Source of the DNA: CAZAQK01 sp046344715
GTDB taxonomy: Bacteria; Pseudomonadota; Alphaproteobacteria; Rickettsiales; SXRF01
Length of the DNA: 64,000 bases
NCBI GenBank assembly: GCA_046344715.1
Contig: JBKDKX010000023.1
Span: 1 to 64,000, forward strand
Reading direction: 5' to 3'
Under the pieces are notes generated by a model that was given only the letters and a program-made list of their open reading frames with translations, did not search any database and was not told where the DNA came from. This document shows, one piece after another, positions 26,851 to 34,168 of the stretch. How positions within the stretch are numbered: the first letter of the stretch is position 1; each line of letters begins with the position of its first letter. The translations under genes were made by a program, and so were the position numbers.

Positions 26851-27636
26851 ATGGACATGAATCTTACAGGAAGACACGCAATTGTTTGTGGCGCGAGCCG
26901 TGGCATTGGGCGTGCAACGGCACATGAACTGGCTGCACTTGGTGCGGATGTAACCTTGGTTGCCCGCCGCGAAGATGCGCTCAAAGAAGTGCTTAAATCA
27001 CTGGATACTTCCAAAGGCCAGAAACATGGCTATGTGGTGGCTGATTTTACTAAACCCGATGAACTAAAACAAAAAATCGAAGCGCATGTTGTAAAACATA
27101 CTGCGCATATTTTAGTGAATAACACGGGCGGCCCGCCAGCGGGCGCAGCCAACACAGCAAAGCTTGAAGAATTTCAGGCGGCATTCACCCAGCATCTTTT
27201 ATGCAATCATGTGTTAGTGCAGGCAGTATTGCCGGGCATGAGATCGGCAAGATATGGCCGTATCATCAACGTGATTTCTACCTCGGTGAAAGCACCGCTG
27301 AAAGGCTTGGGTGTCTCCAATACCATCCGTGCAGCGGTTGCTAACTGGGCGAAAACGCTTTCGATGGAAGTGGCTGCCGATGGCATCACGGTAAATAATG
27401 TGCTGCCGGGCGCAACGGATACGGACAGGCTGGATGAGATATTCACCGGACGCGCGGAGAAGCAAGGTAAATCCAAAGATGCCGTAATCAAGGAAGAGCT
27501 TTCGCATATTCCGGCAGGGCGCATTGGTAAGCCAGAAGAGTTGGCGGCGGCCATTGCGTTTCTTGCCACACCGGCGGCGGCGTATATCAACGGTGTTGCA
27601 CTGCCAGTAGATGGCGGCAGGACGGGGAATTTGTGA
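26851..27636 (+). CDS. atypical SDR oxidoreductase in the kyn operon
   Basis: A 261-residue short-chain dehydrogenase fold. The N-terminal nucleotide motif GASRGIG (residues 15-21) and NNTGG (90-94) are present, and the C-terminal half has VNNVLPGATDTDRL. The catalytic Tyr-x3-Lys is not seen: where YxxSK is expected the chain reads VSNTIRAAV, with Arg in the Lys place and no Tyr. A family of such divergent SDRs exists, with unknown chemistry. It starts three bases behind kynA and its stop overlaps the next gene (TGATG), so it is in the operon, but no step of the known pathway needs it. Confidence 0.82.
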   Translation: MDMNLTGRHAIVCGASRGIGRATAHELAALGADVTLVARREDALKEVLKSLDTSKGQKHGYVVADFTKPDELKQKIEAHVVKHTAHILVNNTGGPPAGAANTAKLEEFQAAFTQHLLCNHVLVQAVLPGMRSARYGRIINVISTSVKAPLKGLGVSNTIRAAVANWAKTLSMEVAADGITVNNVLPGATDTDRLDEIFTGRAEKQGKSKDAVIKEELSHIPAGRIGKPEELAAAIAFLATPAAAYINGVALPVDGGRTGNL

Positions 27637-28082
27637 TGTTTGGTTTTCTTAAAGCAGCAGATTTTAATGATGAACAGTTAGGCATACTTCAATATGTGCG
27701 TGGTAAATGGCGTGGTAAAATAAATATTTCTGACAATAATACTGTAGTTGTAGCTATGAGTGGCGATCGCAAGCAACCTCACAATCAGATACTTGAGGCA
27801 GCTCGCCAGCTACCAGCACAATATGCGCTACTAAAGCCACAGATTCAGCAGGCATTGTACGAACATTACGAGCCATATGCTGACGAATCGCCAGTTAAAA
27901 TTCGCAACGATGCATCGCTTTGGAAAGACGTGCGTTTGGTTCAAGCAACTATTGAAATACAATCAGGAAAACTGACCACTGAACTGGCATATGAGGTGAC
28001 ATGGGATGAAGAGCATACGTTAGGTGCAGTGATAGTTGAAGGTAAGTTTGCTGAATTAAACGGTAGCATATTGGTAGCTTAG
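27636..28082 (+). CDS. unknown protein, 148 residues, in the kyn operon
   Basis: Soluble protein without signal peptide, starting at ATG within the TGATG overlap with the SDR stop (a GTG at 27633 is also possible). The C-terminal part (VTWDEEHTLGAVIVEGKFAEL in two halves near residues 118-140) reminds me of a small unknown domain family (DUF6985-like) found with contact-toxin immunity proteins; this is memory of a pattern, not a match. The gene is AT-richer than kynA and the dehydrogenase. It is tightly packed in the operon but no known pathway role fits. Confidence 0.65.
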   Translation: MFGFLKAADFNDEQLGILQYVRGKWRGKINISDNNTVVVAMSGDRKQPHNQILEAARQLPAQYALLKPQIQQALYEHYEPYADESPVKIRNDASLWKDVRLVQATIEIQSGKLTTELAYEVTWDEEHTLGAVIVEGKFAELNGSILVA

Positions 28083-28090
28083 GAAATTTC

Positions 28091-29542
28091 ATGCATAAAA
28101 TAGCAAACTTTATTAATGGAAAATTGGTGCCGCCCGTATCAGGTACCTATTTCGACACGTTCGAACCTGCGGTGGGGAAGGCGTATGCAAGCGTGCCGGA
28201 TTCGGATGCGAAGGATTTAGAACTTGCTGTGGATGCAGCAAAAAAAGCCTTTCCGGCATGGCGCGATACACCAGCGGAAGTGCGGGCGCAGATGCTTGAG
28301 AAGCTTGCCTCGCTCATGGAAGCGAAAAAAGATGAATTCATCCGCGCTGAAAGTGTTGATACGGGAAAGCCTTTGTGGCTTGCAGCGTCAGTGGATGTGC
28401 CGCGCGGCATTGCGAATTTGCGTGTGTTTGCCGATGCGGCGCGTCAGTTTGGCGGCCAGCAATTTGAGAAAGCAGATTCTAAAACCTATACGCTGCGTCA
28501 GCCCATCGGTGTGGTTTCCATCATTTCACCGTGGAATCTGCCGCTGCTTTTGTTCACGTGGAAACTTGCGCCAGCCGTAGCTTCCGGCAACTGTGTAATC
28601 GCCAAGCCCAGCGAAGTCACACCCATCACGGCCTATATGTTATCTGAACTTATCAATGAAGCAGGATTTCCGGCAGGTGTCATCAATGTGGTGCATGGCA
28701 AGGGTGCTAAAATTGGTGCTGCAATCACTGCGCATCCTGAGATTCCGGCTATTTCCTTCACGGGCGGTACGGAAACCGGCATCACTATTTATTCCGGTGC
28801 GGCGAAGATGCTCAAGAAAGTATCGCTGGAGCTCGGCGGTAAAAACCCCACCATTGTGTTTGACGATGCGGACATGCAAAAAACCGTGCCAGAAACCCTG
28901 CGTGCGGCATTCGCCAACCAGGGGCAGGTGTGTTTGTGCGGTTCGCGCCTCTTTATACACAAAAATATTTACGAAAAATTCAAAGAGCATTTCGTTGCTG
29001 CGGTAAAAATGAACACGGTAGGTGACCCGCTTGCTGAAGGCACAAAACTTGGCGCAACCGTTTCCAAAGAGCATATGGAAAAGGTTCTGGGGTATATCGA
29101 TCTTGCCAAGCAGGAAGGCGGAAAAATACTGACGGGTGGCAAACGCGCGAAAGTGTCTGGTCGCTGTGAGAATGGCTACTTTATTGAGCCGACCGTGATT
29201 GAAGGATTGCCGCATACCTGCCGCACCAATCAGGAAGAAATTTTTGGGCCAGTGGTGACACTCATGCCGTTCGATACGGAAGAAGAAGTGCTGATGATGG
29301 CCAATTCCACGCAATATGGCCTCGCCGCATCAGTCTGGACGCAGGATAAGGCGCGGGCAGCGCGTATGGCAGAAAAGCTGCAAGCGGGCATTATCTGGCT
29401 TAATGCATGGAATTTGCGCGATCTGGAAGCACCGTTTGGCGGTGTCAAAAAATCCGGCGTTGGCCGTGAAGGCAAATGGCGCGCCATGGAATTCTTCACC
29501 GATGAAAAAACCGTAACCATGCCAAAAGGGGACGCCGCATGA
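28091..29542 (+). CDS. amnC: 2-aminomuconic 6-semialdehyde dehydrogenase (aldehyde dehydrogenase)
   Basis: A 483-residue NAD aldehyde dehydrogenase. The catalytic Cys281 lies in NQGQVCLCGSR, the base Glu247 in SLELGGKNP, and SFTGGTETG (222-230) is the NAD loop. Placement between the deaminase, HAO and ACMSD genes makes 2-aminomuconate semialdehyde to 2-aminomuconate the expected reaction; 2-hydroxymuconic semialdehyde dehydrogenases look alike. AGGAAA precedes the ATG; the stop overlaps the RidA-like gene by four bases. Confidence 0.88.
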   Translation: MHKIANFINGKLVPPVSGTYFDTFEPAVGKAYASVPDSDAKDLELAVDAAKKAFPAWRDTPAEVRAQMLEKLASLMEAKKDEFIRAESVDTGKPLWLAASVDVPRGIANLRVFADAARQFGGQQFEKADSKTYTLRQPIGVVSIISPWNLPLLLFTWKLAPAVASGNCVIAKPSEVTPITAYMLSELINEAGFPAGVINVVHGKGAKIGAAITAHPEIPAISFTGGTETGITIYSGAAKMLKKVSLELGGKNPTIVFDDADMQKTVPETLRAAFANQGQVCLCGSRLFIHKNIYEKFKEHFVAAVKMNTVGDPLAEGTKLGATVSKEHMEKVLGYIDLAKQEGGKILTGGKRAKVSGRCENGYFIEPTVIEGLPHTCRTNQEEIFGPVVTLMPFDTEEEVLMMANSTQYGLAASVWTQDKARAARMAEKLQAGIIWLNAWNLRDLEAPFGGVKKSGVGREGKWRAMEFFTDEKTVTMPKGDAA

Positions 29543-29961
29543 CATCTACCGCACATAATTCAAACACTGCACCTGAGCCGGTTGGCGCATATCCACATGC
29601 ACGCAAGGTAGGAAATTTGTTATTCCTTTCCGGTGTGGGCCCACGCAAAAAAGGCAGCAAAGAAATTCCGGGTGTGACGCTGGATGCCAACCGCAATATC
29701 ATCGCCTATGATATTGAAGCACAGTGCCACAGCGTGTTTGCCAATGTGAAGGATATTCTGGAAGCCAGTGGTGCGAAATGGGAAGACCTTGTGGATGTAA
29801 CGGTGTATCTCACCAATATGAAGGCAGATTTCCCCACCTATAACCGTTTGTGGGCTGAGTATTTCAAAGAAAATCCACCCTGCCGAACCACGCTAGAAAT
29901 TGGCGCACTTCCTACGCCTATTGCGATTGAGCTTAAATGTATTGCTGCACTCAAGGAGTAA
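29539..29961 (+). CDS. amnD: 2-aminomuconate deaminase (RidA family)
   Basis: A 140-residue RidA/YjgF-fold protein. KVGNLLFLSGVGP near residues 22-34, the FANVKDILEASGA helix near 66-78 and the C-terminal TTLEIGALPTPIAIE strand with the RidA-type Arg just before it are family features. In the kyn operon the role is hydrolytic deamination of 2-aminomuconate to 4-oxalocrotonate. Start overlaps the dehydrogenase stop (ATGA). A general enamine/imine deaminase is the alternative. Confidence 0.82.
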   Translation: MTSTAHNSNTAPEPVGAYPHARKVGNLLFLSGVGPRKKGSKEIPGVTLDANRNIIAYDIEAQCHSVFANVKDILEASGAKWEDLVDVTVYLTNMKADFPTYNRLWAEYFKENPPCRTTLEIGALPTPIAIELKCIAALKE

Positions 29962-29964
29962 CCC

Positions 29965-30480
29965 ATGCTTCCCCCAGTTAATTTGCAGAAATGGATTGAA
30001 GACAATAAGGAAAGCCTGAAACCGCCTGTGTGCAACAAACAGGTTTATGAGATGGGGGATTTTATTATCATGGTGGTGGGCGGGCCTAACACCCGTAAGG
30101 ATTATCACGATGATCCGGGTGAAGAATTCTTCTATCAGCTCAAAGGTGATATGTGCCTACGGATAATGGAAAACGGCAAGCCGCGCGATGTGATTATTAA
30201 AGAAGGCGAGATTTTCCTGCTGCCTTCAAATGTGTGCCATTCGCCGCAGCGTTTTGCGGATACGGTGGGGCTGGTGATTGAGCGCAAGCGCGCCGAAGGT
30301 GAACTCGATGGGTTCCTTTGGTTCTGCGATAAATGCCACAGCAAGCTGCACTCTGAATATGTGCCACTTAAGAGTATTGTAAAAGATTTGCCGCCGCTCT
30401 TTAAGCGTTTCTGGGACAGTGAAGAACACCGCACCTGCAAGTCTTGCGGGCATGTTATGCTGCTGCCGGAGAAGAAATAA
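29965..30480 (+). CDS. nbaC: 3-hydroxyanthranilate 3,4-dioxygenase
   Basis: A 171-residue cupin that opens 3-hydroxyanthranilate to 2-amino-3-carboxymuconate semialdehyde. Iron ligands are His48, Glu54 and His92. The C-terminal rubredoxin-like iron site of bacterial enzymes is complete: Cys121/Cys124 (CDKC) and Cys158/Cys161 (CKSC). A perfect AAGGAG precedes the ATG, three bases after the deaminase stop. Confidence 0.95.
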   Translation: MLPPVNLQKWIEDNKESLKPPVCNKQVYEMGDFIIMVVGGPNTRKDYHDDPGEEFFYQLKGDMCLRIMENGKPRDVIIKEGEIFLLPSNVCHSPQRFADTVGLVIERKRAEGELDGFLWFCDKCHSKLHSEYVPLKSIVKDLPPLFKRFWDSEEHRTCKSCGHVMLLPEKK

Positions 30481-30483
30481 CCC

Positions 30484-31638
30484 ATGGAAAAATGGGACGT
30501 ACATACGCATACGACTCTCTCGCCCGATACATTCGAGCGACTTGCAAAATTCGCGCATTACACCGATTTTATCCGCGTGCGTACGCATGTCACAAAGCCT
30601 TGTTGCGCGGAAATGATAAATCATGAAGGCAAGGTGCAGCGCGTTATTGAAGATAATGCGTATGATGGTGCTGTGCGCATGGCAGAGTGCAAAAAACATG
30701 GTGTTACCATGCAGGTATTGTCACCGACGCCAATGATGATTCCTGATTACGTTGATAACATGGCCGATGCTGCTGAGATCTGCCGTATATTGAATGATGA
30801 TAATGCGGCGATGGTTGCGAAGTTTCCTACGCAATTTACAGCACTTGGTGCACTGCCAATGATGTATGCGGATGCGGCCATCAAGGAGTTGAAGCGCATA
30901 AAAAAACTTGGCATGCGCGGCGTGGAAATCAATTCCAATATCAACGGGCTTGATTTGGATGATGCGCGCTTTTTCCCGATTTTTGAAGCAGCAACGTCTT
31001 TGAATATGGCGATATTTCTGCATCCGTGGGGTGGATTTATGTCACCCACAGAAACCCGTTTACAAAAGCGTATGAATGCCAATCGCAACTGGCGGCCATG
31101 GCTTGTTGCCATGGGGATGGAAACGGCACTGGCCTTTGATGCCCTGCGCTCGGGCGGGGTGCATGAGCGTTTGCCAAAACTACGGGTGCTGTATGCCCAT
31201 GGTGGCGGGGTATTTCCTGCGCTGCTTGGCAGACTTGCGCATGGCGCATATTGCCGGCCTGATTTGTTCAAAACTGCCTCACAGAAAACACCGCAGGATA
31301 CGGTGCGGGATTGTGGAGTGTATACGGATTCGCTGACGCATGATCCATTTGCACTTGGTATGCTGGTTGATGTATTGGGGGCAGGGCGCATTGCCATGGG
31401 GTCGGATTATCCGTATCCGCTGGGTGAAATTGATCCATTTACTGCCAAGAAAATATATCCAGGTCACATGATCGAGCATTTACCGGAGAATGATGCAGGG
31501 CAGGATGCAGCGTGGCAGTGTTTTGGCTGGCTTTCCCGCGATAATGCGGATGGTGCGCGTAACCTGCCATGCCTCAGTAAAGCGCAAAAAGAACGCATGC
31601 TTTCCGGCACGGCGAAGGAGTGGTTGGCGTGGAACTGA
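30484..31638 (+). CDS. nbaD: aminocarboxymuconate-semialdehyde decarboxylase (ACMSD)
   Basis: A 384-residue metal-dependent decarboxylase of the amidohydrolase superfamily. Zinc ligands His7 and His9 (VHTHTT), a later His in FLHPWGG near 179, and the metal Asp in GSDYPYPLG near 303 are all visible. It removes CO2 from aminocarboxymuconate semialdehyde, giving 2-aminomuconate semialdehyde and steering flux away from quinolinate. It is somewhat longer than the usual 330-340 residues, mainly at the C terminus. The 3' end overlaps kynB by ten bases. Confidence 0.93.
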   Translation: MEKWDVHTHTTLSPDTFERLAKFAHYTDFIRVRTHVTKPCCAEMINHEGKVQRVIEDNAYDGAVRMAECKKHGVTMQVLSPTPMMIPDYVDNMADAAEICRILNDDNAAMVAKFPTQFTALGALPMMYADAAIKELKRIKKLGMRGVEINSNINGLDLDDARFFPIFEAATSLNMAIFLHPWGGFMSPTETRLQKRMNANRNWRPWLVAMGMETALAFDALRSGGVHERLPKLRVLYAHGGGVFPALLGRLAHGAYCRPDLFKTASQKTPQDTVRDCGVYTDSLTHDPFALGMLVDVLGAGRIAMGSDYPYPLGEIDPFTAKKIYPGHMIEHLPENDAGQDAAWQCFGWLSRDNADGARNLPCLSKAQKERMLSGTAKEWLAWN

Positions 31639-32453
31639 TACTGGGTGCGCAGCATATAAAATTAGGTAAGGCGCATGATATTTCTGTGCCTGTGCAGTTT
31701 GGCTCTGGCCTTGCCGAATTTGGTGCACCACCTGCCGAGAAACATGCCTATAAAGCAGGGGATTTTACAGGAAATGTGCATGCAGGCGGCAGCTGCAACT
31801 GTGATTACATCACATTTTCGCCACACCTGCATGGCACGCACACGGAATGCGTTGGGCATATCGTGAGAGAAGCAGTTGCGGTGCATGAGGTGTTGCAGGA
31901 TGCATTCATCGCGGCGCAGCTTGTAAGTATCACACCTGTAAAGGCTGCGAGTTGCAACGAGACCTATGCACCTGCCTTGCGGCCGGATGATCTGGTGATT
32001 ACGCAATCCGTCATTGCGAGCAAAATCTCTGATTTTGCGCGGCAATCCAGTAAGCAGAAGCTGGATTGCTTCGTCGCTGATGCTCCTCGCAATGACGACA
32101 ACACTGCTCTTATCATCCGCACTGCCTGGAAACACGGCAGCACGCCCGCGTTCTTTACCATCGAGGCAATGGAATATATTGCGCAGCAAGGTGTGCAGCA
32201 TCTGCTAGTGGATATGCCATCCATTGACCGGCTGGATGATGAGGGAAAACTCACCAACCATCATATTTTCTGGGGCATCGCGCAGGGTAGTCATTCTCTG
32301 GCTGGCAAACCACCATCACCAAAAACAGTAACTGAATTGATTTTTGCCCCTTCCGTGCTGCCGGATGGGCACTATATGCTAAACCTGCAGGTGGCGGCGT
32401 TTGCTTCCGATGCTACGCCCAGCCGCCCAATTTTATATGAGATAATAAAATGA
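31629..32453 (+). CDS. kynB: kynurenine formamidase (cyclase family), carrying an in-frame palindromic element
   Basis: 274 residues, cyclase-family metal hydrolase expected to release formate from N-formylkynurenine. The metal motif reads HLHGTHTECVGH (residues 66-77); Glu stands in place of the common Asp. Context between ACMSD and kynureninase supports the role. GTG 31629 is chosen because AAGGAG lies eight bases upstream; the earlier GTG at 31620 lies in that site. Residues about 126-157 are encoded by an inserted palindromic repeat (32009-32097) that keeps the frame; the downstream part (LIIRTAWKHG, LLVDMPSID) continues normally. The inserted segment is polar and probably a surface loop. 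The stop overlaps the kynU start (ATGA). Confidence 0.8.
   Translation: MELILGAQHIKLGKAHDISVPVQFGSGLAEFGAPPAEKHAYKAGDFTGNVHAGGSCNCDYITFSPHLHGTHTECVGHIVREAVAVHEVLQDAFIAAQLVSITPVKAASCNETYAPALRPDDLVITQSVIASKISDFARQSSKQKLDCFVADAPRNDDNTALIIRTAWKHGSTPAFFTIEAMEYIAQQGVQHLLVDMPSIDRLDDEGKLTNHHIFWGIAQGSHSLAGKPPSPKTVTELIFAPSVLPDGHYMLNLQVAAFASDATPSRPILYEIIK
32009..32097. repeat. palindromic repeat element inserted in kynB coding sequence
   Basis: CGTCATTGCGAG (32009-32020) is the exact complement of CTCGCAATGACG (32086-32097); inner CAATCCAG (32043-32050) pairs with CTGGATTG (32061-32068). The outer arms are identical to those of the intergenic copy at 20701-20775 and the core is shared. The reading frame passes through without a stop. 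Confidence 0.9.
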
Positions 32454-33724
32454 CCTACCGTACTGACCAAAACTTTGCCGCTGAAATGGATGCTGCTGAC
32501 TCGCTTGCGAAATGGCGCAAGGAATTTTTCATTCCCAAAACCAAGGATGGCAAGGAATGCATTTACCTCTGCGGTAATTCGCTGGGCTTGCAGCCTCGTC
32601 GTGTTGAAAAGGCGGTGCAACAGGAACTGACCGACTGGCAGAATTTGGGGGTGGAAGGGCATTTCCACGCCAAGCACCCATGGATGCCCTATCACGAATT
32701 TTTAACTGACAAGCTGGCAAAACTCGTTGGCGCAAAACCCATCGAAGTGGTGGCGATGAACAGCCTCACGGTAAATCTGCACCTGCTCATGGTGTCGTTC
32801 TACCGGCCTGCAAAAACACGCCATAAAATTATTATTGAGGGCGGTGCGTTTCCGTCGGATCAATATGCGGTGGCATCACAAATTAAATTTCATGGGTTTG
32901 ACCCAAAAGCATCGCTGATTGAATTAAAGCCGCGCGCTGGTGAGCGTACACTGCGCAGCGAAGATATTGAAGCGGTCATTGAAAAAGAAGGCGATGCGGT
33001 TGCCCTCATCATGCTGGGCGGGGTGAATTATTACACCGGCCAGCTGTTTGATATGGAGCGCATTACCAAAACGGGTCACAAGAAGGGCTGCATTGTTGGG
33101 TTTGACCTCGCGCATGCTGCTGGTAACGTGCCACTCAAGCTGCACGACTGGGATGTGGATTTTGCCTGCTGGTGCTCGTATAAATACCTGAATTCTGGCC
33201 CGGGCGCATTGGCGGGGGCGTTTGTGCATGAAAAACATGCGACAGCGGAACTTCCAAAATTTGCCGGCTGGTGGGGACATGATAAAAAAACGCGTTTCAA
33301 GATGGGGCCGGATTTTCATGTGACCGCTGGGGCAGAAGGTTGGCAGCTTTCCAACCCGCCGATTTTATCGCTGGCTGCCGTGCGTGCTTCGCTTGAGATA
33401 TTTGATGAAGTGGGCATGGAAGCCTTACGTGCCAAAAGCCTGAAACTCACGGGTTACCTGCAATTCCTGCTGGATAGCATGAAAACCGATGCCTTCACCG
33501 TGATGACCCCGCGTGATGAAAAAGAGCGCGGGTGCCAGCTTTCTATTTTGATGCACAAAAATGGCCGCACAGTATTTGACAAGCTGACCGAAGCGGGTGT
33601 CATTTGCGACTGGCGCGAGCCGGACTGCATCCGCGTGGCACCTGTGCCGCTCTATAATTCGTTTGGTGATGTTTATGGGTTTGTAAAATTATTGGCTGAT
33701 CAGTTGGGGATGAAGTTATCTTAG
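32450..33724 (+). CDS. kynU: kynureninase
   Basis: A 424-residue PLP enzyme, usual length, cleaving kynurenine or 3-hydroxykynurenine to (3-hydroxy)anthranilate and alanine. The cofactor Lys245 lies in WCSYKYLNSG, with FDLAHAAGN at 218-226 (PLP-binding Asp and His). YLCGNSLGLQPR at 39-50 is the kynureninase N-terminal signature. The ATG overlaps the kynB stop by four bases. Confidence 0.95.
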   Translation: MTYRTDQNFAAEMDAADSLAKWRKEFFIPKTKDGKECIYLCGNSLGLQPRRVEKAVQQELTDWQNLGVEGHFHAKHPWMPYHEFLTDKLAKLVGAKPIEVVAMNSLTVNLHLLMVSFYRPAKTRHKIIIEGGAFPSDQYAVASQIKFHGFDPKASLIELKPRAGERTLRSEDIEAVIEKEGDAVALIMLGGVNYYTGQLFDMERITKTGHKKGCIVGFDLAHAAGNVPLKLHDWDVDFACWCSYKYLNSGPGALAGAFVHEKHATAELPKFAGWWGHDKKTRFKMGPDFHVTAGAEGWQLSNPPILSLAAVRASLEIFDEVGMEALRAKSLKLTGYLQFLLDSMKTDAFTVMTPRDEKERGCQLSILMHKNGRTVFDKLTEAGVICDWREPDCIRVAPVPLYNSFGDVYGFVKLLADQLGMKLS

Positions 33725-33733
33725 GCGTAACAT

Positions 33734-34051
33734 ATGCATCAATCAAATAGAGCATCTATCATGAATAATACCAAATGGGATGAACTCCGATTAGGCATGT
33801 ACGATTTGGGAGAATTTACCCCTATGTGGCGCACCTGTGATACAGAAACTGGTTATATTTGTGAATGGGATAAAGAATGGTTCTATCATTTTAATGTAGG
33901 AGGCTACGAAACCATTGAATGGGTAGAGCTAAAAATAGAAAGTGAATTGCAAGAGCAGGCAATATTAGAATTTCTACAAGCAAAGAATATTCCTGTAAAA
34001 GCGTCGGAGTTTGGATACAAAATCTATGGGTATTTTTCTGACACAAAATAA
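33734..34051 (+). CDS. unknown small protein, 105 residues
   Basis: Soluble acidic, Trp- and Tyr-rich protein. The stretch WRTCDTETGY and later GGYETIEWVEL remind me of a single-domain unknown family (DUF6678-like); this is not a verified match. Start may be ATG 33734 or ATG 33761. It lies nine bases behind kynU on the same strand and is clearly AT-richer than it. No pathway role is apparent, and like the gene at 27636 it may be a passenger. Confidence 0.65.
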   Translation: MHQSNRASIMNNTKWDELRLGMYDLGEFTPMWRTCDTETGYICEWDKEWFYHFNVGGYETIEWVELKIESELQEQAILEFLQAKNIPVKASEFGYKIYGYFSDTK

Positions 34052-34107
34052 ATAATTCACTAAATTTAAAGAGCGTGTCCTAATTAAGAGGTGAGTTGCT
34101 AATTTTA

Positions 34108-34153
34108 TGTCCTCGCGTGTGGCTCTAGATGCTCGCGCGAGGTGGGGATGACA
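34108..34153. repeat. degenerate palindromic element upstream of kmo
   Basis: CCTCGCG near 34111 pairs with CGCGAGG near 34135, and GGGGATGAC at 34145-34153 matches the end of GTCATCCCC-family elements; GGCTCTAGATG resembles the GATCTAGAGCC middle of the 1513-1597 copy. It occupies most of the 117-base gap between the unknown gene and kmo. Confidence 0.5.
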
Positions 34154-34168
34154 AAGGAAAGAAAAGTT

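Noticed and set aside
28640..29314. 224-residue minus-strand ORF opposite the aldehyde dehydrogenase
   Set aside because: Antisense to the catalytic region of the dehydrogenase, no ribosome site, no motif.
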